The notes below the pieces were generated by a model, which did not search any database, was not told the DNA's origin, and worked only from the letters and a program-made list of their open reading frames with translations. A program made the translations under genes and the position numbers. This document shows positions 6,634 to 13,100 of a stretch of 14,645 nt of DNA, piece by piece. Source of the stretch: Chitinophagaceae bacterium (GTDB lineage: Bacteria; Bacteroidota; Bacteroidia; Chitinophagales; Chitinophagaceae); contig JAFMJX010000026.1 of assembly GCA_017853235.1 (NCBI GenBank), positions 1-14,645 of the forward strand, in the 5' to 3' direction. Every line of letters begins with the position of its first letter. Within the stretch, counting starts at the first letter, position 1.

Positions 6634-7863
6634 TTATTCATTTAGTAAGCAAATGTAAAATTTTTTAACTGGTGCAGAAAGACTTTCGTTGATTAATGCA
6701 TTGTCTATATCTGAAATGGTACTTAATTCACCATTTTTTAGCAAAATTTTAATGGTTTCATCTCCTTGTTTGTACAAAGTGTTGGATGCTTCCCCTTTAA
6801 AGCATAAGAAAGGCAATTCCTCATCACTCAAATTAAATGTTGCTTTTACCTGTGCAGAAGCTTTGTTCCAGTCATTTTCGTTGATGGGTTCTGATTGCAT
6901 TTTGCATTTGTAACACTTTCTATTTAAGATACGAGTGCATAAAATAGACAAAACTTTATCTGAATGATGTTGCCATTTTTTGATAGCGCTCAAAATATCA
7001 ATATCATCTAGTTGACAATATGCTGCTAAATCAATGTCTTCAATTTTTCCGGAAAAGGGTTCTAAAAAATGATCTAAAGACGACCCAGTTGCAATCCCTT
7101 CTTTTGCATGTTGGTAAAGCCATTGCGCACGCTCCATAATTTTAACCAACATTTTTTCGGCAGCTACGACCGATTTGTGCATATACACTTGCCAATACAT
7201 AAGCCTTCTTGATACTAAAAATTTTTCAACACTTGTGATTCCTTTTTCTTCTACAACTAATGCTTGGTCTTGCACTGTCAACATTTTTAATATTCTTTGA
7301 TAGCCAATCACACCTTCACTGACTCCTGTAAAAAAACTATCGCGTGATAAATAATCCAAACGATCCACATCTAATTGACCACTTATTAATTGGTATAAAA
7401 ATTTTTTATGATATTGGTTGGTGAAAATTTGTATTGCTAAGGTTAGTTTTCCATTGAGTTTTTCATTTTGTGCTGCATTCAGGGATTTCATTATAAGTAA
7501 TGATATATCCTCATGTGAAACTCCCTTCAATAAAACCTGTTCTAAGGCATGAGAAAAAGGGCCATGTCCAATGTCGTGTAACAAAATGGCTGCTTTTGCT
7601 GCTTGTGCTTCTTCATCTGTTATGTCAACCCCTTTGTCTTTTAATTCAGCTATGGCGGTGCACATTAAATGATAGGCTCCCAATGAATGATGTAAACGAG
7701 TGTGCACTGCACCAGGGTAAACTAATTGGGCCAATGCCATTTGGTGAATCCTTCTTAGCCTTTGATAAAAAGGGTGGGATATGATTTCAAATATGAGCGG
7801 GTCATTGATTGTAATAAATCCATGAACCGGGTCGTTAATTATTTTTCTTGGTGGGATTGCCAT
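6634..7863 (-). CDS. HD-domain phosphohydrolase (SAMHD1/dGTPase-like), first gene of the lpx operon
   Basis: This is a cytoplasmic metal-dependent phosphohydrolase of the HD superfamily, 409 residues long. The N-terminus INDPVHGFI (9-17) and PFYQRLRRIHQ (31-41) are characteristic of the SAMHD1/YdhJ-like branch. The metal ligands can be placed as His59 in TRLHHSLG, His96-Asp97 in LLHDIGHGPFSH, and Asp165 or Asp167 in QLDVDRLDYLSRD. A dNTP triphosphohydrolase activity is plausible by family, but the substrate is not shown by sequence alone. A CYKCK pair of cysteines lies in the C-terminal third. The gene opens the lipid A operon and has a TACCTTTG -7 box 16 bases upstream. It is divergent from the small conserved gene at 7985. 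Confidence 0.88.
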   Translation of the reverse strand: MAIPPRKIINDPVHGFITINDPLIFEIISHPFYQRLRRIHQMALAQLVYPGAVHTRLHHSLGAYHLMCTAIAELKDKGVDITDEEAQAAKAAILLHDIGHGPFSHALEQVLLKGVSHEDISLLIMKSLNAAQNEKLNGKLTLAIQIFTNQYHKKFLYQLISGQLDVDRLDYLSRDSFFTGVSEGVIGYQRILKMLTVQDQALVVEEKGITSVEKFLVSRRLMYWQVYMHKSVVAAEKMLVKIMERAQWLYQHAKEGIATGSSLDHFLEPFSGKIEDIDLAAYCQLDDIDILSAIKKWQHHSDKVLSILCTRILNRKCYKCKMQSEPINENDWNKASAQVKATFNLSDEELPFLCFKGEASNTLYKQGDETIKILLKNGELSTISDIDNALINESLSAPVKKFYICLLNE

Positions 7864-7879
7864 AAGCGTTTCGTGTTGA

Positions 7880-7887
7880 CAAAGGTA
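7880..7887 (-). promoter_or_regulatory. Probable -7 box of the HD-lpxD-lpxC/fabZ-lpxA-ABC operon
   Basis: The minus strand reads TACCTTTG, an exact TAnnTTTG match, 16 bases before the ATG at 7863. It is the only such box I found upstream of the five-gene operon and so is the best candidate for its main promoter. A -33 TTTG is not evident. Confidence 0.5.
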
Positions 7888-7915
7888 CGAAATGTGAATA
7901 ACTCATCCCGCTTAT

Positions 7916-7948
7916 TTTGAGGCTCAGTGCCACAAAAAACTATATTTG
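7916..7948 (+). promoter_or_regulatory. Complete Bacteroidota-type promoter (TTTG -33, TATATTTG -7)
   Basis: TTTG at 7916-7919 and TATATTTG at 7941-7948 are separated by 21 bases, fully matching the Bacteroidota primary sigma consensus TTTG-N19-21-TAnnTTTG. Transcription should begin near 7953-7955, about 30 bases before the ATG at 7985. This is the best-formed promoter in the window. It decides the start of the gene downstream, because upstream TTG and ATG codons at 7946-7952 fall inside or just after the -7 box. Confidence 0.7.
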
Positions 7949-7984
7949 TATGTCCACTTACTACCTTATAAATCAATGCATAAT

Positions 7985-8257
7985 ATGAAATTGACGCAAA
8001 CTACTTTAGACAAATTAGAAGATATTTTAGGGGAATCAGAATTTGTAGTGAGATATGAGCGTGGCAACTTTCAAAGTGGCTGGTGCTTATTAGAATCCAA
8101 AAGAATTGTGGTTTTGAATAAATTTTTAAATTTAGAAGCACGCATAAACACATTATTAGAATTGATTCCTCAGTTGGATATTCAATTTGATAAATTAACA
8201 CATGATTCTCAGAAGTTATACGAAGAAGTAAAAAAACTTTCATTAACGACTGCTTAA
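7985..8257 (+). CDS. Small conserved Bacteroidota protein of unknown function
   Basis: The predicted protein has 90 residues from ATG 7985, or 93 from the in-frame ATG at 7976. A frame that opens further upstream at a TTG (7946) is unlikely because it would start inside the -7 box. The protein is soluble, with no signal peptide or membrane segment. The N-terminal third contains VVRYERGNFQSGWCLLESKR, followed by a beta-rich VVLNKFLNLEARINTLLELI and a charged helical tail. I recall similar RYEKGNFxSGYC proteins as conserved hypotheticals across the phylum, but I know of no assigned function. It is the first gene of a plus-strand cluster, 25 bases before the metallo-hydrolase gene. Confidence 0.8.
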   Translation: MKLTQTTLDKLEDILGESEFVVRYERGNFQSGWCLLESKRIVVLNKFLNLEARINTLLELIPQLDIQFDKLTHDSQKLYEEVKKLSLTTA

Positions 8258-8282
8258 TTAAATTACTACAATACAATTTGCA

Positions 8283-9047
8283 TTGTTAGACTTTACTATT
8301 TTAGGTTCAGGAACAAGTACAGGAGTTCCATTAATAGGATGTCATTGTGCAGTATGTAATTCAAAAGACCCTTTGGATCAAAGATTGCGCACAAGTTTAA
8401 AAGTCCAGTCGGCTTCCACAACGGTGGTCATTGATACTACCCCCGATTTCAGATATCAAATGCTTCGTACAAAAACCACTAAGTTAGATGCAGTGGTATT
8501 TACGCATCCACATCGAGATCACTATGCGGGGTTAGATGACATAAGGCCTTTTAATTTCTTCTCTCAAAAACCCATGCATATTTATGCCAACGAGATCACG
8601 CAAGTGGCTATAAAGCGAGATTTTTATTATGCTTTTGAAGAAAAAAAAGATGTAGGATTGCCTGAGATGATATTACATACTATTGATCAGGATATTTTTA
8701 CAATTGGTGATATTTCCTTTCAACCTATTCAGGTCATGCATCGTGAAATGCCCGTTTTAGGTTTTCGAATGGGTAGTTTAAGTTATATCACAGATGCGAA
8801 TTATATATCTGAATCTGAATTGGAGAAAGTAAAAGGGTCCCAAGTCCTAATATTAAATGCATTAAGAAGAGAGCCTCATCCAACACATTTTACTTTAGAT
8901 CAAGCTTTAGAGCTGGTATCGCGATTAGCCATACCTACTGTTTATTTAATACATTTTAGTCATCAAATTGGGCTTCATCAAGAAGTAGAACCGGCTTTGC
9001 CAAATGGAGTGCATTTGGCTTATGATGGACTCCAATTTTCATTGTAA
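8283..9047 (+). CDS. PhnP-like metallo-beta-lactamase-fold hydrolase, TTG start
   Basis: This is a metal-dependent hydrolase of the MBL superfamily, closest in motif pattern to PhnP-type phosphodiesterases; the substrate here is unknown. The 254-residue protein begins with FTILGSGTSTGVP (4-16), then a Cys cluster GCHCAVC (Cys20, Cys22, Cys25) that forms the extra structural zinc site in PhnP. The metal motif THPHRDH (74-80: His75, His77, Asp79, His80) follows, then His153, Asp171 and His227 in HFSHQIGLH. No ATG exists between the preceding in-frame stop at 8259 and residue 60, and the first beta strand must begin here, so TTG at 8283 is the forced start. It follows the small gene by 25 bases and is probably co-transcribed. 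Confidence 0.88.
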   Translation: MLDFTILGSGTSTGVPLIGCHCAVCNSKDPLDQRLRTSLKVQSASTTVVIDTTPDFRYQMLRTKTTKLDAVVFTHPHRDHYAGLDDIRPFNFFSQKPMHIYANEITQVAIKRDFYYAFEEKKDVGLPEMILHTIDQDIFTIGDISFQPIQVMHREMPVLGFRMGSLSYITDANYISESELEKVKGSQVLILNALRREPHPTHFTLDQALELVSRLAIPTVYLIHFSHQIGLHQEVEPALPNGVHLAYDGLQFSL

Positions 9048-9091
9048 GGAGGCATTTAGCTTTGTTTTCATAAGTATTAATACGTTTTAAA

Positions 9092-9112
9092 GTATGCTTT
9101 GAATGGCATACC
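9092..9112. repeat. Small dyad upstream of the helix-hairpin-helix gene
   Basis: The arms GTATGC and GCATAC flank an 8-base spacer in the 80-base gap between the metallo-hydrolase and the helix-hairpin-helix gene. No T run follows, so it is not a terminator. It could be an operator or a leader hairpin, or it could be chance. No promoter with both boxes was found in this gap. Confidence 0.3.
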
Positions 9113-9127
9113 TAGTGCACAAAAAGT

Positions 9128-9940
9128 ATGTTTGGCATAAAACCTGAGTATTTTATTTTTTCCAAAAAAGAAAAAAAAGGCATTGGAGTTTTGGGAATTT
9201 TATTGACAATCAGTTTGATTTGGACATGGTGTTTATCACCTTCTAAAAATAGTCAGGTGCTTCCATCCACCTTTCAAAAATATGGACATGAAAAAAAAGA
9301 GCGATCTAAATTACCTACTTCCTTTTTTATTTTTGATCCTAATACCATGGATAGTCAAACAGCTTTATTGTTGGGTATGACTCCAAAGCAAATTAAAACA
9401 TTATTGAAGTATAGAAATAGGGGAGGGAGGTTTTATAAAAAAGAAGATATTTTTAAATTGTATGGGATAGATTCCATATTAGCAAATGCAATGCTTCCCT
9501 TTATTAAAATTGCTGCATCTGTAAAAAGAGAAAAATTTTGGAAAATTGATTTAAATGAAATGAATGTAAAAGAATGGAGGCAAACTTCTTTGTTGACCGA
9601 AATGCAAATTCAAAATATTCAAAAATATCATATTAGCAAGGGGTCATTTTATTCAATTTATGAATTGCAAAAAGTGTATGGCATATCGGATACTTTGTTT
9701 CAAATATTGAAACCGCATTTGTGGGTTTCAAAAAATGGAAAACAAATTTTAAATAGCCGCACTATGAATTTTAATCAATGGAAATCTTTGGGCTTATTTT
9801 CTGACAAACAAATTTTTCAAATTTTAGCAATAAGAAAACAGCAGAAAGGGGAAATTGGATGGAAAAAATTGGTGGTTTTGTTTGATTTAACACAAGATCA
9901 GGCAAAAATGATCATCTCCAAAATCATCATAAATGATTGA
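9128..9940 (+). CDS. Membrane-anchored protein with three helix-hairpin-helix repeats
   Basis: The 270-residue protein has a basic start (KKEKKG, 13-18) and one hydrophobic segment (about 19-36) that would anchor it in the inner membrane. The rest would be periplasmic if the positive-inside rule holds. Three ComEA-like helix-hairpin-helix units follow, at about 69-126 (FDPNTMDSQTALLLGMT, then YRNRGGRFYKKEDIFKLYGI), about 140-198 and about 212-268. The first is closest to consensus and the later two diverge. ComEA proteins bind DNA during uptake, but related multi-HhH proteins in this phylum have no settled role, so DNA binding is an inference. ATG 9128 is the first in frame after the 80-base gap. 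The gene is convergent with the clp block across a shared terminator. Confidence 0.8.
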   Translation: MFGIKPEYFIFSKKEKKGIGVLGILLTISLIWTWCLSPSKNSQVLPSTFQKYGHEKKERSKLPTSFFIFDPNTMDSQTALLLGMTPKQIKTLLKYRNRGGRFYKKEDIFKLYGIDSILANAMLPFIKIAASVKREKFWKIDLNEMNVKEWRQTSLLTEMQIQNIQKYHISKGSFYSIYELQKVYGISDTLFQILKPHLWVSKNGKQILNSRTMNFNQWKSLGLFSDKQIFQILAIRKQQKGEIGWKKLVVLFDLTQDQAKMIISKIIIND

Positions 9941-10066
9941 TTAACAATTCTATGTATCAAATTTGCAGGGTATAAGGACAAATTCTAATAAGAAAAAGCC
10001 AGAGTTTCTAAAAAATATATTAGTATTGAGGAAGGAATCAAATCCTAGTTTTCGATTGCTTGCTTG
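9941..10066. other. Intergenic stretch without recognisable feature
   Basis: This AT-rich stretch between the helix-hairpin-helix gene and the terminator at 10067 contains no open frame worth calling, no tRNA-like fold and no consensus promoter that I can see. It is probably the 3' untranslated region of the plus-strand cluster. Confidence 0.4.
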
Positions 10067-10090
10067 AAAATCCTCCTTCGGGAGGATTTT
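10067..10090. terminator. Bidirectional terminator with UUCG loop
   Basis: Two perfectly complementary 10-base arms (AAAATCCTCC and GGAGGATTTT) enclose a TTCG tetraloop, a very stable RNA hairpin. The arms end in four T residues on either strand. It separates the plus-strand cluster ending at 9940 from the minus-strand clp block ending at 10145, and can serve both. Confidence 0.8.
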
Positions 10091-10092
10091 AC

Positions 10093-10116
10093 ATTTACGG
10101 GAACGATATCGTAAAT
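10093..10116. repeat. Second inverted repeat beside the terminator
   Basis: The perfect 7-base arms ATTTACG and CGTAAAT flank a 10-base spacer, starting two bases after the UUCG hairpin. The repeat lies within the 3' region of the minus-strand transcript and could stabilise or process its end. No T run follows it on either strand. Confidence 0.4.
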
Positions 10117-10144
10117 AATACAAATGGAGAAATAACCTCTTCTC

Positions 10145-10294
10145 TTATTTTGCTGATTTAAATATTTGGTTCACTGCACCACCTAGCATTGGGAATTTTT
10201 CCTTTACGAATGCTGCGATTGTTTCAATAGATTGTTTTGCTTGTTCAGGAGTCACTCCTGTTTCTTTTACTAATCGATCAATTAATTCTTGCAT
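10145..10294 (-). CDS. Small 49-residue helical protein downstream of clpX
   Basis: ATG at 10294 (MQELIDRLVKETGV) runs to TAA at 10145. The composition is protein-like: an amphipathic helix at about 1-12, a TGVTPEQAKQSIETIAAFV helix pair, then a KEKFPMLGGAV turn and a charged tail ending FKSAK. The T-G-V-T-P-E-Q-A pattern resembles the short helical repeats of DUF2267/DUF2780-type proteins, but I cannot assign the family with confidence. No signal peptide or membrane segment is seen. The gene follows clpX by 83 bases on the same strand and ends 54 bases before the shared terminator, so read-through from clpX is possible. No consensus -7 box was found in the 83-base gap. Confidence 0.72.
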   Translation of the reverse strand: MQELIDRLVKETGVTPEQAKQSIETIAAFVKEKFPMLGGAVNQIFKSAK

Positions 10295-10377
10295 GGTATA
10301 TTTTTTAATTTCTTATTAAATGAATTATAAAATTTAGATCAATGATTAAACTTGATTATCAATTTTTATGTTTAAAG

Positions 10378-11619
10378 CTAAGCTACTTTTAAAGTGCTTA
10401 ACTTGCTTTTATCAAACATATTTTTTGCATATGCTATATCTACATTAAAGTGGGTGGCGTTGGTGCCAGGTAATTCAAACATAGCTTGTGTGAATAAGCT
10501 TTCACATATACTTCTTAATCCTCGAGCACCTAATTTGTATTCCATTGCTTTTTCCACCACAAAATCATATACTTCAGGGTCAATCGTCAACTTAATATTT
10601 TCAATTGCAAACAACTCGGTATATTGTTTGATTAAAGCATTTTTTGGTTCGGTTAAAATACTTCTTAAAGTAGAAATATCTAGAGGCTCTAAATGGGTAA
10701 TGATTGGCAGTCGACCTAACATTTCTGGAATTAATCCAAAACTTTTAATGTCTTGCGCATTTACAAATCGAAGCAAATTTTTTCTTTGTAATTCTTGCTC
10801 TTCTTTGTTTACGCTAAAACCAATGGCATTTGTATTAATACGTCGTGCAATTATTTTATCAATTCCGTCAAAGGCACCCCCACAAATAAATAATATATTT
10901 TTTGTATCAACTTTAATCATTTTTTGGTCAGGGTGTTTGCGACCACCTTGAGGGGGTACCAATACTTCAGTGCCTTCAAGCATTTTCAATAATCCTTGTT
11001 GCACTCCTTCTCCACTTACATCTCTAGTAATAGAAGGATTGTCCCCTTTGCGTGCAATTTTATCAATTTCGTCAATATACACAATACCTCTTTGAGCAGC
11101 TTCCACATCATAATCACAATTTTGTAATAATCGAGTAAGCATACTTTCGACATCTTCACCTACATAACCTGCTTCGGTAAATACAGTGGCATCTACAATA
11201 GCAAAAGGAACATTTAATAATTTAGCTATTGTTTTAGCCAATAATGTTTTTCCTGTTCCTGTTTCACCAATCATGATCACATTACTCTTTTCAATTTCTA
11301 CTTCATTTTTATTGCTAGTAGGCAAATTGATTCTCTTAAAATGATTGTAGACAGCTACAGATAATATTTTTTTAGCATCTTCTTGACCAATAATATATTG
11401 ATCTAAAAACGCTTTAATTGCCATGGGTTTTTGCACTTTTAAAGTACCCGCTTTGCCATCTGCTTTTTTTTGATGAAACTCTTTAGATATAATTTCATGC
11501 GCGTGTTCAATACAGTGTTCGCATATATGTCCCTCTTGTCCAGCTATCAGGATTTTCACTTCTTCTCTTTTACGACCGCAAAAAGAACATTGTATTGCTT
11601 CTGCTTTATTCATCTTCAT
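10378..11619 (-). CDS. clpX: ATP-dependent Clp protease ATP-binding subunit ClpX
   Basis: ClpX is the AAA+ unfoldase ring that recognises tagged or damaged proteins, unfolds them and feeds them into the ClpP chamber. The 413-residue protein is complete. It has an N-terminal C4 zinc domain (Cys11, Cys14, Cys33, Cys36), Walker A GETGTGKT (118-125), pore loop GYVG (151-154), Walker B IVYIDE (179-184), RKH loop (227-229) and the ClpP-docking IGF loop (266-268). The arginine finger is at Arg303 in PEMLGR and sensor 2 is GARGLR (364-369). All the functional loops are intact. It starts 7 bases after the stop of clpP2, so it is translated from the clp operon mRNA. A second in-frame ATG two codons later is a possible alternative start. 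Confidence 0.97.
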   Translation of the reverse strand: MKMNKAEAIQCSFCGRKREEVKILIAGQEGHICEHCIEHAHEIISKEFHQKKADGKAGTLKVQKPMAIKAFLDQYIIGQEDAKKILSVAVYNHFKRINLPTSNKNEVEIEKSNVIMIGETGTGKTLLAKTIAKLLNVPFAIVDATVFTEAGYVGEDVESMLTRLLQNCDYDVEAAQRGIVYIDEIDKIARKGDNPSITRDVSGEGVQQGLLKMLEGTEVLVPPQGGRKHPDQKMIKVDTKNILFICGGAFDGIDKIIARRINTNAIGFSVNKEEQELQRKNLLRFVNAQDIKSFGLIPEMLGRLPIITHLEPLDISTLRSILTEPKNALIKQYTELFAIENIKLTIDPEVYDFVVEKAMEYKLGARGLRSICESLFTQAMFELPGTNATHFNVDIAYAKNMFDKSKLSTLKVA

Positions 11620-11626
11620 GATTTCG

Positions 11627-12250
11627 TTATAATTTTTTCGCGATACTGTCTACGATGCCATACGCTACTGCTTCCTCCGCATTCATCCAGTAGTCTCTGT
11701 CAAAATCGGACATGATTTGTTCCATGGTCTTACCACAGTTTTTGGCTAATATTTTAGCGCCTAATTCTTTGGTCTTTTTTATTTGTTCAGCTTGTATTTC
11801 AATATCTGCACTAGTTGCTTGAAAATAACCCCCTAAGCTAGGTTGGTGAATCATGACTTCTCCATGTGGGAAAATGGATCTCTTTCCTTTTTCTCCCATA
11901 CTTAACAGGATAGAACCCATGCTGGCGGCTAGCCCCATACAAATAGTATGCACTGGGCTCTTAATTAAATTCATTGTATCAAACATAACCATACCACTTG
12001 TGACAACTCCACCAGGGCTATTGATGTAAAATTTAATTTCAGCACCAGGCTTATCTGCGTCTAGTAATAACAACTTTGTGACAATATCCTTTGCAGACTT
12101 ATCATCAACTACACCCCATAAATAAATAGATCTTTTTTCGAAAAAGATTTGTTCCATTTTTTTATTTAAAAATCCTGGACCATTTTCTTCTTTCTTATTT
12201 TCTTTTTGATCGTCTTCTTCTTCCATTAAAAATTGATTCGTCAGTATCAT
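11627..12250 (-). CDS. clpP2: ClpP protease subunit, second paralogue (ClpP2) with acidic N-terminal extension
   Basis: This is a serine peptidase subunit of the ClpXP chamber, 207 residues long. The catalytic triad is complete: Ser110 in GLAASMGS, His135 in MIHQPSLGG and Asp182 in SDFDRDYWM. The oxyanion loop INSPGGVVTSGM (77-87) is present. Before the core (starting near QIFFEKRSIYLWG at 34) lies a strongly charged, low-complexity stretch (EEEDDQKENKKEENG, 10-24). It differs from the N-terminus of the neighbouring paralogue and lacks an obvious propeptide cleavage signal. The two ClpPs are clearly diverged, so this is an old duplication. The gene lies 25 bases after clpP1 and 7 bases before clpX. 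A mixed ClpP1-ClpP2 tetradecamer is an inference. The names P1 and P2 are positional. Confidence 0.93.
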   Translation of the reverse strand: MILTNQFLMEEEDDQKENKKEENGPGFLNKKMEQIFFEKRSIYLWGVVDDKSAKDIVTKLLLLDADKPGAEIKFYINSPGGVVTSGMVMFDTMNLIKSPVHTICMGLAASMGSILLSMGEKGKRSIFPHGEVMIHQPSLGGYFQATSADIEIQAEQIKKTKELGAKILAKNCGKTMEQIMSDFDRDYWMNAEEAVAYGIVDSIAKKL

Positions 12251-12275
12251 ACAATCTCATTAATTATTTTAAGTA

Positions 12276-12962
12276 CTATTTTTTTAATTTTCTAGGGTTG
12301 GTTAACAACACTTCATCCACTAAACCATATTCTTTAGCTTCAGATGCAGTCATCCAAAAGTCACGATCACAATCCTTAGCTACCACCTCAACTTCCTTGT
12401 GAGTATGATGAGCAATGACTTCATATAATTCGTGTTTTAATTTTTTAATTTCACGTGCAGTAATTTCAATATCAGAAGCTTGGCCTCCAATAGCACCACT
12501 AGGCTGGTGCAACATCACACGACTGTGTTTTAATGCAGTACGCTTCCCTTCTACACCCGCACAAAGTAAAATAGCACCCATACTTGCTGCCATTCCTGTA
12601 CAAATAGTAGCTACATCGGGGCTTATAAATTGCATTGTATCATAAATTCCTAAACCAGCATACACGCTACCTCCAGGACTATTGATATACATTTGAATAT
12701 CCTTGGTGCGATCGGTGCTTTCTAAAAATAATAATTGAGCAGTCACAATATTGGCTACATAATCATTGATGCCTTCTCCTAAAAAAATGATGCGATCCAT
12801 CATTAATCTGCTAAACACGTCCATACTTGCCACATTCATTGGACGTTCCTCAATAATATAAGGTGTTAAGTTGGTCACACTTTTTTTATATTGATGGAGA
12901 CTATTACTGCTAATTCCACGGCCTTTGATGGCAAATTGTTCAAATTCTTTTCCTAAGTTCAT
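12276..12962 (-). CDS. clpP1: ClpP protease subunit, first paralogue (ClpP1)
   Basis: This is a serine peptidase subunit that degrades polypeptides delivered by ClpX. The 228-residue protein has the full catalytic triad: Ser127 in GMAASMGA, His152 in MLHQPSGAIGG and Asp197 in KDCDRDFWM. The INSPGGSVYAGLG loop (93-105) and the family-typical QASDIEI segment (161-167) are present. The N-terminal 40 residues, ending in TPYIIEERP, resemble a propeptide followed by the mature P-Y-[IV]-x-E-x start of classical ClpP. Compared with its neighbour it is closer to the canonical ClpP. It is the first gene of the clp unit, with a TACCTTTA box 20 bases upstream, and lies downstream of the tig terminator. 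Confidence 0.95.
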   Translation of the reverse strand: MNLGKEFEQFAIKGRGISSNSLHQYKKSVTNLTPYIIEERPMNVASMDVFSRLMMDRIIFLGEGINDYVANIVTAQLLFLESTDRTKDIQMYINSPGGSVYAGLGIYDTMQFISPDVATICTGMAASMGAILLCAGVEGKRTALKHSRVMLHQPSGAIGGQASDIEITAREIKKLKHELYEVIAHHTHKEVEVVAKDCDRDFWMTASEAKEYGLVDEVLLTNPRKLKK

Positions 12963-12982
12963 AGATATACTTATTTCGTTGG

Positions 12983-13017
12983 TAAAGGTAAAACCTTGTA
13001 CTCAAAGGAACTACAAA
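12983..13017 (-). promoter_or_regulatory. Probable promoter of the clpP1-clpP2-clpX operon
   Basis: On the minus strand TACCTTTA (12990-12983) is one mismatch from TAnnTTTG and lies 20 bases before the clpP1 ATG. TTTG (13017-13014) lies 23 bases upstream, slightly beyond the usual 19-21. It sits between the tig terminator and clpP1, so clp expression could be independent of tig. Confidence 0.4.
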
Positions 13018-13046
13018 AACAGTGCCAAACTTTCCCTAAAAGGCAT

Positions 13047-13080
13047 AAAAAAAGCCCTCCCTGTTGAAGAGAAGGCTTTG
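13047..13080 (-). terminator. Terminator of tig
   Basis: On the minus strand the arms AAAGCCTTCTC and GGGAGGGCTTT pair with G-U wobbles around a short loop and are followed by a run of T residues (13047-13053). It begins 21 bases after the tig stop and ends 85 bases before the clpP1 start. It shares the 16-base string gcataaaaaaagccct with the terminator at 14544. Confidence 0.7.
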
Positions 13081-13100
13081 ACTATCAATATTTTAATCTA

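Noticed and set aside
7946..7984. Extended TTG start for the small conserved protein
   Set aside because: The codon lies inside the TATATTTG -7 box, upstream of the predicted transcription start, so it cannot be in the mRNA.
9941..10066. Possible small RNA gene between the HhH gene and the terminator
   Set aside because: I found no consensus promoter or stable fold other than the terminator itself; this looks like untranslated 3' sequence.
10394..10951. 185-codon plus-strand open frame opposite clpX
   Set aside because: ClpX is complete and certain on the other strand; the antisense frame has no recognisable protein features.
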